Below are positions 35,746 through 43,405 of a stretch of DNA of 64,000 nucleotides, in pieces. Under the pieces are notes generated by a model. The model had not been told where the DNA came from, made no database searches, and worked only from the letters and a program-made list of their open reading frames with translations. The DNA comes from Pseudomonas rhizophila (GTDB lineage: Bacteria; Pseudomonadota; Gammaproteobacteria; Pseudomonadales; Pseudomonadaceae). Location of the stretch: positions 2,109,787 through 2,173,786 of the forward strand of contig NZ_CP024081.1 of NCBI RefSeq assembly GCF_003033885.1, read 5' to 3'. The translations under genes were made by a program, and so were the position numbers. Position 1 is the stretch's first letter, and every line of letters begins with the position of its first letter.

Positions 35746-36110
35746 GCTATCGCGAGCAGGCTCGCTCCCACATTGGGTTTGTGTTGAACACGTTATTCAT
35801 GAACACCACAGATCCCCTGTGGGAGCGAGCTTGCTCGCGAAGGCGTCGGCACATTCAACGTTGGTGCAAGCTGACCCACCGCTATCGCGAGCAGGCTCGC
35901 TCCCACATTGGGTTTGTGTTGAACACATTATTCATGAACACCACAGATCCCCTGTGGGAGCGAGCTTGCTCGCGAAGGCGTCGGCACATTCAACGTTGGT
36001 GCAAGCTGACCCACCGCTATCGCGAGCAGGCTCGCTCCCACATTGGGTTTGTGTTGAACACATTATTCATGAGCACCACAGATCCCCTGTGGGAGCGAGC
36101 CTGCTCGCGA
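35746..36110. repeat. Tandem array of three REPINs with 135-bp period
   Basis: The segment beginning GCTATCGCGAGCAGGCTCGC starts at 35746, 35881 and 36016, exactly 135 bp apart. Each unit is a full REPIN plus an identical-looking spacer; the third is truncated at its outer end. The copies differ by only a few bases (for example cacgttatt against cacattatt), so the amplification looks recent. The array lies between the convergent isomerase and pyruvate kinase genes. Confidence 0.93.
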
Positions 36111-36152
36111 TAGCGTCAGCCCAGGCAACACCTTTTTCAGACGGCAAAAACC

Positions 36153-36186
36153 AAAAAGCCCCGCCATTCACATGGCGGGGCTTTTG
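36153..36186 (-). terminator. Rho-independent terminator after pyruvate kinase
   Basis: AAAAGCCCCGCCAT/ATGGCGGGGCTTTT forms a 14-bp stem with a 4-base loop. On the minus strand T5 follows. It lies about 20 bp after the pyruvate kinase stop. Confidence 0.9.
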
Positions 36187-36204
36187 TTTTCAGCAACCGG
36201 TCAC

Positions 36205-37656
36205 TCAGACCATCGGGTCGCCAACGTGCAGGATTTTCATCCCGTTGGTGCCGCCGATGGTGTGGTAGCTGTCGCCCTTGGTCAGGATGACCCAGTCGCC
36301 GGTTTGCACCACGCCGCGCTTGACCAGTTCATCCACCGCCGCCTGGCTGACTTCGCCCGGTTGCAGGGCGGCCGGGTCGAATGGCACGGTGTAGACACCA
36401 CGGAACATGGCCGCGCGAGCCTGGGTTTCGCGGTGCGGGGAGAACGCGTAGATCGGCACCGAGGAGCGGATGCGCGACATGATCAGCGGCGTGTAGCCAC
36501 TTTCGGTCAGGGCGATGATCGCCTTCACGCCCGGGAAGTGGTTGGCGGTGTACATCGTCGCCAGGGCGATACTCTCGTCGCAGCGCTCGAAGGTCTTGCC
36601 GATCCGGTGGCTGGAGGTCTTGCTGGTGGGGTGCTTTTCAGCGCCGATGCAGATGCGTGCCATGGCCTGCACCGCTTCAAGCGGGTAGAGGCCGGCGGCG
36701 CTTTCGGCCGAGAGCATCACGGCGTCGGTGTAGTCGAGCACGGCGTTGGCTACGTCGGACACTTCGGCGCGGGTCGGCATCGGGTTCTGGATCATCGACT
36801 CCATCATCTGGGTCGCGACGATCACCGCTTTGTTGTGACGGCGTGCATGCAGAATGATCTTCTTCTGGATGCCCACCAGCTCCGCGTCACCGATTTCCAC
36901 GCCCAGGTCGCCACGGGCCACCATCACGGCATCGGAAGCCTTGATCAGGCCGTCGAGGGTTTCGTCGTCGGCCACGGCTTCGGCGCGTTCGATCTTGGCC
37001 ACCAGCCAGGCGGTGCCGCCGGCTTCGTCGCGCAGTTGACGGGCGTATTCCATGTCAGCAGCGTCGCGGGGGAAGGACACGGCCAGGTAGTCGACTTCCA
37101 TTTCCGCGGCCAGCTTGATGTCGGCCTTGTCTTTTTCGGTCAGGGCCGGCGCCGTCAGGCCACCGCCACGACGGTTGATGCCTTTGTGGTCCGACAGCGG
37201 GCCGCCGATGGTCACGGTGCAGTTCAGTTCGGTGGCCGTGGCGGTGTCGACGCGCATCACCACGCGACCGTCGTCGAGCAGCAGCTCGTCGCCCACGCCG
37301 CAATCCTTGACCAGGTCCGGGTAGTCGATACCGACCACCTGCTGGTTGCCTTCGGTCAGCGGATGGCTGGTGGAGAAGGTGAAAGTGTCACCAATCTTCA
37401 ACTCGATGCGCTTGTTGGCGAATTTGGCGATACGGATCTTCGGGCCTTGCAGGTCACCCAGCAGGGCGACAAAACGGCCATGCTTGGCAGCAAGGTCACG
37501 CACCAGCTTGGCACGAGCCTTGTGCTCGTCGGGGGTGCCGTGGGAGAAATTCAGACGGGCAACGTCCAGGCCAGCCAGAATCAGCTGTTCGAGAACTTCC
37601 GGCGAGTTACTGGCCGGGCCAAGGGTAGCGACGATTTTGGTGCGACGGACGGACAT
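36205..37656 (-). CDS. pyk: Pyruvate kinase
   Basis: This 483-aa protein is of full family length. It begins with RRTKIVATLGPAS, carries LLGDLQGPKIR, the catalytic/Mg segment VMVARGDLGVEIG and ATQMMESMI, and ends with the C-terminal allosteric domain. It converts phosphoenolpyruvate and ADP to pyruvate and ATP. The closest match is the PykA-type enzyme of Pseudomonas. TGAGGAG is a good ribosome binding site. A strong terminator follows. Its presence confirms that the Tc halves flank ordinary chromosomal genes. Confidence 0.95.
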   Translation of the reverse strand: MSVRRTKIVATLGPASNSPEVLEQLILAGLDVARLNFSHGTPDEHKARAKLVRDLAAKHGRFVALLGDLQGPKIRIAKFANKRIELKIGDTFTFSTSHPLTEGNQQVVGIDYPDLVKDCGVGDELLLDDGRVVMRVDTATATELNCTVTIGGPLSDHKGINRRGGGLTAPALTEKDKADIKLAAEMEVDYLAVSFPRDAADMEYARQLRDEAGGTAWLVAKIERAEAVADDETLDGLIKASDAVMVARGDLGVEIGDAELVGIQKKIILHARRHNKAVIVATQMMESMIQNPMPTRAEVSDVANAVLDYTDAVMLSAESAAGLYPLEAVQAMARICIGAEKHPTSKTSSHRIGKTFERCDESIALATMYTANHFPGVKAIIALTESGYTPLIMSRIRSSVPIYAFSPHRETQARAAMFRGVYTVPFDPAALQPGEVSQAAVDELVKRGVVQTGDWVILTKGDSYHTIGGTNGMKILHVGDPMV

Positions 37657-37798
37657 GCAAGACTCCTCAGGTTCAAGCGCCAGCGAAGGCTACTATGCTC
37701 TTTGGGTGTAGTCATTGTTCATATGCACTACTTTTTCGTTTCTTTTCGAAATGAACATTCCTGAAAATTTTTGCGCCTCTACGGCTTCACATTCCTTC

Positions 37799-37828
37799 TG
37801 TGGCGAGGGGATAAATCCCCTCGCCACA
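37799..37828. repeat. Single REP palindrome, GTGGCGAGGGG type
   Basis: TGTGGCGAGGGGAT and ATCCCCTCGCCACA form one near-perfect palindrome with an AA centre. It is a compact form of the REP seen at 178-300, upstream of the lipoprotein gene. Confidence 0.85.
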
Positions 37829-37908
37829 AGAGCACTGCCAAGCTGCGTTTTCGGGTTGAAGATTTCCCCACCCAGGTCGATACAGAGCTCAAGACAGGAG
37901 AACCTCCC

Positions 37909-38283
37909 ATGCGATTCGTGCTTTTTGTTGCCCTGGCCCTGAGCATCACGGGCTGCACCCGTTGGTCGATGAACCACCACATGAACCTGGCCTACAAGGC
38001 TTACGAGCGGGGCAATTGTGAGCAGGTGATGCTCGAGTTGTCCAAGGTCGACCGCGCCAGCCGTGCCCGGCGCTACATGCAGCCGGAAGTCTCGATGATG
38101 CGCGGCCAATGCCTGGAACGACAGAAGCTGTTTGTCGATGCGGCGCAAACCTACCAGTTCATCATGACCCAATACCCTAACAGCGAATACGCCTTCCGCG
38201 CCCGGGCCCGGCTGGAAACCTTGCAGAGCCTGGGTCATTACCCGCTCCGCAGCGCCCCGGTAATCCGCCCCACCGCGCTCTGA
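37909..38283 (+). CDS. Small lipoprotein, TPR-like
   Basis: This 124-aa protein has a lipoprotein signal peptide with lipobox SITGC (Cys16). The mature part looks like one or two TPR-type helix pairs (NLAYKAYERGNCEQVMLELS; LFVDAAQTYQFIMTQYPNSEYAFRA), as in YfiO/BamD-like and Tol-Pal system proteins. It is probably anchored in the outer membrane facing the periplasm. The ATG at 37909 has AGGAG upstream; the frame is open further upstream but without a signal. Its partner is unknown. Confidence 0.82.
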   Translation: MRFVLFVALALSITGCTRWSMNHHMNLAYKAYERGNCEQVMLELSKVDRASRARRYMQPEVSMMRGQCLERQKLFVDAAQTYQFIMTQYPNSEYAFRARARLETLQSLGHYPLRSAPVIRPTAL

Positions 38284-38301
38284 TACCGTCCGTCAATATC
38301 A

Positions 38302-38324
38302 TGGCCAGGGGCAATGCCTGGCCA
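38302..38324 (+). terminator. Hairpin after the lipoprotein gene
   Basis: TGGCCAGG/CCTGGCCA is an 8-bp perfect stem with a 7-base loop 19 bp after the stop. No T-run follows, so its terminator role is tentative. Confidence 0.45.
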
Positions 38325-38577
38325 CCCCCACCTTGTACGATTGCACAGGATGAAACTATCGTACCGGGGCTGGCTGTCGCCAAACCTTGAGCTATATTTT
38401 GTACAAGAAGTGATTAGAGCCAGGTCTCTAATTCAAGAGGCACCTGTGACCGGCAGAAGTAGAGCCAAGGCGCTTGCAAGCGTCTGGCACCGGGATCGGG
38501 GAGAGCGGGCCTGTTCGTGCCCGTTCCGAAGTATCGATAGCCCCTGGTAGAGGGGCGTTCAAAAAGCGATACAGGAC

Positions 38578-38937
38578 ATGTACAAAAAGAGGCGAATCGA
38601 GCGGCATCAGCTGCCGTATTTCCTGCGCGTGTTCAACGGTATGAACGACAAGCCCATCGGCTTTCTGGGCAACGTCTCTGAGGATGGCCTGATGCTGATC
38701 AGCCATTTGCCGCTGATGGTCGGCGCGGACTTTAATCTGCACCTCAAGATCCCTAGCGATGACGGACCGCAGTTGGACATTGAATTGAAGGCCAGTTGCC
38801 TGTGGTGTCACGAGGATGTGACGCCGCAGCATTTCGACGCCGGTTTCAGCCTCAAGTGGGCGCCGCCGGAGTACGGGCAATTGGTGAGTGCGTTGCAGCA
38901 GTATTTCAGTTTTCATCCGTTGCCGGAGTCGGCTTGA
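38578..38937 (+). CDS. PilZ-domain protein (c-di-GMP receptor)
   Basis: This 119-aa protein is essentially one PilZ domain. The c-di-GMP-binding motifs RxxxR (RRIER, residues 5-9) and [D/N]xSxxG (NVSEDG, about 32-37) are both present, so binding is expected. It begins MYKKRRIERHQ and ends at a poorly structured tail. A 6-bp stem hairpin lies at 38540-38556 just before its ribosome binding site, and a GTACGAT-N16-ATCGTAC dyad at 38335-38364 may be an operator. A scrambled partial copy of this gene lies at 39515-39760. Confidence 0.88.
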   Translation: MYKKRRIERHQLPYFLRVFNGMNDKPIGFLGNVSEDGLMLISHLPLMVGADFNLHLKIPSDDGPQLDIELKASCLWCHEDVTPQHFDAGFSLKWAPPEYGQLVSALQQYFSFHPLPESA

Positions 38938-38990
38938 AACCGCCTCTGCAGGAATCGGCCTGACTTTTGCGGGGTTGCCTCAATCCAACT

Positions 38991-39018
38991 TGTGGGAGCG
39001 GGCTTGTTCACGAAAACG
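38991..39018. repeat. Single diverged REP
   Basis: TGTGGGAGCGGGCTTGTTCACG is a diverged unpaired copy of the GTGGGAGCGAGC-type REP after the PilZ gene. Confidence 0.65.
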
Positions 39019-39061
39019 GTGGATCAGCTTGCATCAATGCTGAATGTGCCGACTGACCCAG

Positions 39062-39127
39062 TGTGGGAGCGAGCCTGCTCGCGATGGCGTACTTGAGATT
39101 GCCATCGCGAGCAGGCTCGCTCCCACA
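39062..39127. repeat. REPIN, GTGGGAGCGAGC type, short loop
   Basis: TGTGGGAGCGAGCCTGCTCG and its inverted copy (GCGAGCAGGCTCGCTCCCAC) are separated by only about 17 bases of loop, shorter than in the other REPINs of the window. Confidence 0.88.
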
Positions 39128-39270
39128 GGTTCTTCATCGCATCTACGACATTATTCAGTCGGCTTAACCTTCAGCGTTGAACCTTCGTCTCGTTATCCAG
39201 CAACTTCTCCAGCAACAACACGCCCATCTCGCCCATCTGCCTCAAAGAACCGCGGGTGACCGTTTGTCCG

Positions 39271-39290
39271 GACTGTCAGGTATTACAGCT
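39271..39290. promoter_or_regulatory. Lux-box-like site (diverged copy) upstream of a gene remnant
   Basis: GACTGTCAGGTATTACAGCT is a weaker version of the 39945-39964 site. The roughly 40 bp around it align with the region around that site (GGACTGTCAGGTAT..., then AAG...GAGGAGC), so the two promoters look like duplicates. Confidence 0.5.
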
Positions 39291-39397
39291 GTTCAATAAG
39301 CGAGGAGCCTTGTTCACTGTTCCTCCTCTCGGGTGATATGTGCGTTGTCAGTAAAATTGGAAGGTTTATTGTCCTTACTTGATTAGAGGAATGGGTC

Positions 39398-39502
39398 ATG
39401 AGTAAGGGGGATGATAAGTCGGAAAGCGATCCTTGTTCCTCTCAAAGAGGGGTGATTTCTCCAGGTGGCGCTGTTGAAGCTTATAAAGAACAATCGATAT
39501 GA
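39398..39502 (+). pseudogene. 34-codon reading frame, probable 5' remnant of a lost gene
   Basis: A short frame beginning MSKGDDKSESDP starts 7 bases after AGAGGA, 117 bp downstream (centre) of a lux-box-like site, and ends at 39502. Its spacing to the site matches that of the intact Ig-repeat and TcA genes. It could be a small real protein, but the duplicated promoter and the scrambled DNA right after it make a truncated gene more likely. Confidence 0.35.
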
Positions 39503-39514
39503 TGAGGCAGGTTT

Positions 39515-39760
39515 AGTTGTCTTGTCTTTCATCCCATTCGTGATTCTCAACCAATATAGGATTGAGGTTGACCTGCACTTGAAAGTCCCTTCGATGAGGG
39601 CCGGAACACAACATCCAATTAAAAGGCAAGCTGCCTGAGGTGTCACGAAGACGTAACGCCGCAGCATTTCGACGCCAGCTTCAGCGTGCATGGGGCGCCG
39701 CCGGAGTACGCGCAACTGAACAGGCGTGTTGCTGCAATGAAAGGAAACCCGACTGGATGA
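39515..39760. pseudogene. Rearranged remnant of a PilZ gene
   Basis: The plus-strand part 39567-39757 matches the second half of the PilZ gene at 38578 (CACGA.GA.GT.ACGCCGCAGCATTTCGACGCC and GGGCGCCGCCGGAGTACG stretches) but carries frameshifts. The part at about 39515-39558 matches the first half of that gene on the opposite strand, reading YWLRITNGMKDK where the intact gene has YFLRVFNGMNDK. The relic therefore contains an internal inversion. Confidence 0.7.
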
Positions 39761-39944
39761 CGTTTGTGCACATCACTTCATCACCGGGCGACTAAAGCCG
39801 GTCGCGGGTTGTCAGCGACGCGAATCAAGTTGCGGGGCAAGGCCGAGGCGCACAAGCCGGCGGATTCTGGCGGATCTGTAGTCCGTTGCGCGAGGAAGCG
39901 TAGTCAGTTGGGTGCTTCCCTACATCGAGGCGGCCACTGGTCGG

Positions 39945-39964
39945 GACTGTCAGGTATGACAGGT
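39945..39964. promoter_or_regulatory. Lux-box-like site upstream of the Ig-repeat gene
   Basis: GACTGTCAGGTATGACAGGT reads ACCTGTCATACCTGACAGTC on the minus strand, matching the tcdB palindrome at most positions, including CTGTC and GACAG. Its centre is 91 bp upstream of the ATG at 40046. Confidence 0.6.
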
Positions 39965-40045
39965 GTTTAAGCTGAGGAGCTGGCTTCTACTGCCCTGAAT
40001 ATCTTGTCAAGACCAGCCAATTGAAAGGTTAACCTGGAGCTAATC

Positions 40046-43000
40046 ATGATCGACGATGACACCGACGATATTGATGGGCGCGACGCGGCAGAAATATCAG
40101 AAGGAACTAACAGAGTTAATGCCGATAAAACTTATGATGTGCGTAAGGTGTCGGACGTTGTTTCTGCAGATGGTTTGGCTACAGAGCACACAGTGTTTAT
40201 ATATCCAATTGGTAGTGGGGTTGCTATCGCGAAGTTTAAGTTTGAGTACGAGTGGAGTTCCGATGGCGCATCATTTACCGTTGTGGGAAAACAGTATTTA
40301 TCAAGGCCTAGTGGTTTGGCTAACTGTTATTTTAGTTTGAGGGTTGAGAGTAACGGTAACTGGATTCCAGCAAGTGAAGAAAATGCGCGTCAGGATGATA
40401 CGTGGCATAGCTTTCCGTTTGTGCACACCGTAAGGAGTAATGCTAGCGAGGAGCTGATTAGTGTACGGGTTTTGTATTGGCAGGGTAATAATCGGATGGA
40501 TATGAACAATTACTTTATAGCCTCTTACAGTCGTCAGAGCCCTTCGATAACGAGCCCTGTCCGTAACGATGACGTGCTACCCAATCTGGAGGTTTCAGGT
40601 ACAGCTACTTCTGAAGCCTGGGTTGCGGTTTATGAAGGCCACACAGCTCGGCAATTGTCGGACTGGGTGGAATCCGGTTCTGCATGGCGAACAAGTTTGC
40701 GTGAACCGCTGACCCCAGGGATAAAAGTACTGACAGCCAGACAGCAACACCGTGGCGTGCTATCAGGCTGGGCCGACAATATATCTGTGACGGTACTGCC
40801 CAAGCCCTCCATCTCATCCCCTATTTCCGGATCGAACATAGAGCATCGCAGGCCGGAAATTTCTGGCTCTGGGGTACCGACCGCAGAGGTGCAACTTCAC
40901 GTCAGCCATTCGGCGGATGAAATACCCCATCCAGTGTGCATCGTTGATTCGCAACGGCACTGGAGAACAACGCCGCATAACAATTTGCCGTTGGGGGCAT
41001 TTGTGTTTACTGCCAGACAGACATCGGCTGGTATGCATTCTGACTGGGCAGACAATGTTTCTGTTGTGATTGAATTACCCGTACCTGTCATCACCGGCCC
41101 CGTAGCCCATTCGGTGCAAGACAGGACCTTTACCGTGACCGGCAACAATGGGCGTTCGGGTGCCATCGTTCAGGTATTCAGAGATCTGACCGACGATCCT
41201 AAATTGGGAGAGACCAACACGTTGACGGGGGCTAATTGGAGCTGTTCCGTTACAGCGCCTGTAGGGAATATATCGCTGGTAGCACTCCAACTAGTAGGCG
41301 GGACGCCCTCGAATCGAGGCGCACCCCGAGCCTTCAGAATCCGCCCTCCGGCATTGACCGACGTCACCGTCACCACGCCGACGGACACCTCGGTGAAGTT
41401 CGAAGGCAGCGGCTACACCGGTTCAACCGTCCAGATCACGGTTGTCAGCGGGCCCGATGCCCCTGCGCCGGGCCCTGTACCGGTGAATGGAGGCAGCTGG
41501 AACACAACCGCAACAAATTGGCCATTTGGTTCTTACAGCGTGAAGGCTGTCCAGCGGTTTCCCGACGGTGACAATGGCTGGATTGACTCGCAGCCGTACA
41601 CGTTCCCGGTCAACCTGAGACTTCCAGACCCGACCGATATCACCTACACACCGGTCTACCGGCCCGTGTTCTCGGGTAAAGGTTTCAACGGTGCGACGGT
41701 GAAGATTCTGAATCCCGACGACTCACCAGCGGCCCCCGAAAGGACGGTGTCCGGCGGTGTGTGGTCGAGCCCCGCCTCAGCGGAGTGGGGGCCGACGTTC
41801 GAGCGCCAGGTTAAAATCAGACAATTCAAGGATGGTCAGGAATCGCCAACCTGGCAGGAAATCGAGGTCACCATCCCACCGCTGGCACCGGTCATGAACG
41901 TGCCGGTGGAAAATGGTCTCTCGCCCAACCTCAGTGGCACTTGCTGGCCGGAGGCGGTGCTGACACTCACATTCAGTGACAGCGCCACCGAACACCCCAT
42001 CGAGAACAACAACGGCACCTGGAGTTTCCGGCGCACCGAGCCGTTTGCCCCCGAGGTCACCCACACCGCGACCCTGATCCAGACCGCCGCCCAGCAACCC
42101 TCACCGCCAGCGCAAAGGACCTTCTCGGTTGCCACACCCATGCGCAAACCGGTGATCACGTATCCCGCTCCCAGTGCCGAGGTCGGTCGCGTGCTGACCG
42201 TCCGTGGGCGTGATGGTATGGCCGAGGCGTCGATGCAAGTGCGTGACGCGCAATTTCAAACGGAGCTGGGCGATCCCAAAGTGCTGACCGCCGACGGCGA
42301 ATGGTCCGTCGAGTTGCCCGTGCTGGAGTTTCGTCCCTACACCATCGACGCGCAACAGACCCTGCGTGGGGAGCCGTCCGAGCGCAGTGAAACCCTGAGG
42401 TTCGAGGTGGTGGTGTTGCCACCGGAGTTTGACGTGCCGCAGCCGGGCGGCAACCTGCCGCGCAGCATGACGTTGTCTGGCACAGGCATGCAGGGCGGGT
42501 GGGTTGATATCTGGCTCCAGGGTGCAAGCGAGCCGTTGATCGAAGATGTTTTTGTGGGCGCCGATGGCTGGAGTGCTGACGTGACCCTACCGGTAGGCGA
42601 AACCACGATTGTGGCCCGGCAACGCTTCGAAGGTCGGCCCTCCAAGGACACTGCGCCGCTGACCTTCAACGTCGTGCCTGCTGCCCCGTTCATTGAAACC
42701 CCGGCCACCGACGAGCCCATCGGCCGGCGTGTGGTGGTGTCGGGTTTCGGTGTGCCGGGCGATACCGTGACGGTAAAACTGGGAGATGCCACGCATGCGG
42801 TGCTGGGCAGTAGCCCGGTGCTGGAGGATCGCACCTGGTCGGTGACGGTGGAGTTCGATCAACCCGGGGGCCTCTACGGCCTGATGGCCGTGGCGTCGAG
42901 CGAGGGTTTTGATTCCGCCGATTCGCCGGCGCGGTCGGTGGTGCTGGGCACCTATCAACCTTCCATCGACGTGCCCGTGACTGGAGGTTGGGTCGACAAC

Positions 43001-43273
43001 CCGGTTCGCTTCGAAGGCGAGGGAAGACCGGGTGTTGGGCGAGTGGTGAGCTGGTTCAATCCGGATCAAGTCTGGGCTTCGGATCTCAACGTCGAAGCGG
43101 GTGGTTGGCAGGGAGGGGCGTCGCAATCGTTGGCCGCTGGCGGCCACTGGTGCCGGTTCAGGCAAACCATCACCGACACGGCGGACGGCGCGACGGCCTC
43201 CGATTGGGTTGAGAGCGGGCGCTTTGAAGTCCAGCCGCCCAGCAGCCCGACCCAGGCGCCCAACTCCCGATAG
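40046..43273 (+). CDS. Large protein of ten Ig-like beta-sandwich repeats, Tc-associated
   Basis: This 1075-aa protein has no signal peptide. Residues 1-165 form an acidic N-terminal domain I do not recognise. Ten repeats of 85-95 residues follow to about 1060, each opening with a P.I..P pattern (SPSITSP, KPSISSP, VPVITGP, APVMNVP, KPVITYP and others) and continuing SG.G..GA.V.V; these are typical of bacterial Ig-like folds. The first ~500 bases are richer in A/T than the rest, suggesting a mosaic origin. It has a good ribosome binding site and its own lux-box-like site. It lies directly before the TcA operon in the same direction. A role as a Tc accessory or adhesin is inferred from context. 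Confidence 0.75.
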   Translation: MIDDDTDDIDGRDAAEISEGTNRVNADKTYDVRKVSDVVSADGLATEHTVFIYPIGSGVAIAKFKFEYEWSSDGASFTVVGKQYLSRPSGLANCYFSLRVESNGNWIPASEENARQDDTWHSFPFVHTVRSNASEELISVRVLYWQGNNRMDMNNYFIASYSRQSPSITSPVRNDDVLPNLEVSGTATSEAWVAVYEGHTARQLSDWVESGSAWRTSLREPLTPGIKVLTARQQHRGVLSGWADNISVTVLPKPSISSPISGSNIEHRRPEISGSGVPTAEVQLHVSHSADEIPHPVCIVDSQRHWRTTPHNNLPLGAFVFTARQTSAGMHSDWADNVSVVIELPVPVITGPVAHSVQDRTFTVTGNNGRSGAIVQVFRDLTDDPKLGETNTLTGANWSCSVTAPVGNISLVALQLVGGTPSNRGAPRAFRIRPPALTDVTVTTPTDTSVKFEGSGYTGSTVQITVVSGPDAPAPGPVPVNGGSWNTTATNWPFGSYSVKAVQRFPDGDNGWIDSQPYTFPVNLRLPDPTDITYTPVYRPVFSGKGFNGATVKILNPDDSPAAPERTVSGGVWSSPASAEWGPTFERQVKIRQFKDGQESPTWQEIEVTIPPLAPVMNVPVENGLSPNLSGTCWPEAVLTLTFSDSATEHPIENNNGTWSFRRTEPFAPEVTHTATLIQTAAQQPSPPAQRTFSVATPMRKPVITYPAPSAEVGRVLTVRGRDGMAEASMQVRDAQFQTELGDPKVLTADGEWSVELPVLEFRPYTIDAQQTLRGEPSERSETLRFEVVVLPPEFDVPQPGGNLPRSMTLSGTGMQGGWVDIWLQGASEPLIEDVFVGADGWSADVTLPVGETTIVARQRFEGRPSKDTAPLTFNVVPAAPFIETPATDEPIGRRVVVSGFGVPGDTVTVKLGDATHAVLGSSPVLEDRTWSVTVEFDQPGGLYGLMAVASSEGFDSADSPARSVVLGTYQPSIDVPVTGGWVDNPVRFEGEGRPGVGRVVSWFNPDQVWASDLNVEAGGWQGGASQSLAAGGHWCRFRQTITDTADGATASDWVESGRFEVQPPSSPTQAPNSR

Positions 43274-43284
43274 ACGGTCATGGA

Positions 43285-43304
43285 ACCTGTCGGTTCTGAC
43301 AGTA
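43285..43304. promoter_or_regulatory. Lux-box-like site upstream of the TcA operon
   Basis: ACCTGTCGGTTCTGACAGTA matches the tcdB palindrome (ACCTGTCAGATCTGACAGGT) at 16 of 20 positions. It lies in the 132-bp gap before the TcA1 gene, centre 111 bp upstream of its ATG. Confidence 0.6.
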
Positions 43305-43405
43305 GACGGCTTGGGCTCTCAAGCGCCAAATCACGTTAAGCAAACGCTCGGCCTGACGGCTTCGTCGGGCCGCTTCGGGCCGTTATCGAATTCGAGGACT
43401 CGTCC

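Noticed and set aside
35746..36110. 135-bp repeats considered as a CRISPR array or integron attC sites
   Set aside because: The units are identical REPINs including their spacers; no leader, cas gene or integrase is near.
36172..37764. 530-codon plus-strand frame over pyruvate kinase
   Set aside because: Antisense to pyruvate kinase; it also crosses the terminator at 36153-36186.
39764..39970. 68-codon frame before the Ig-repeat gene
   Set aside because: It runs through the lux-box-like site, has no ribosome binding site and shows no recognisable pattern.
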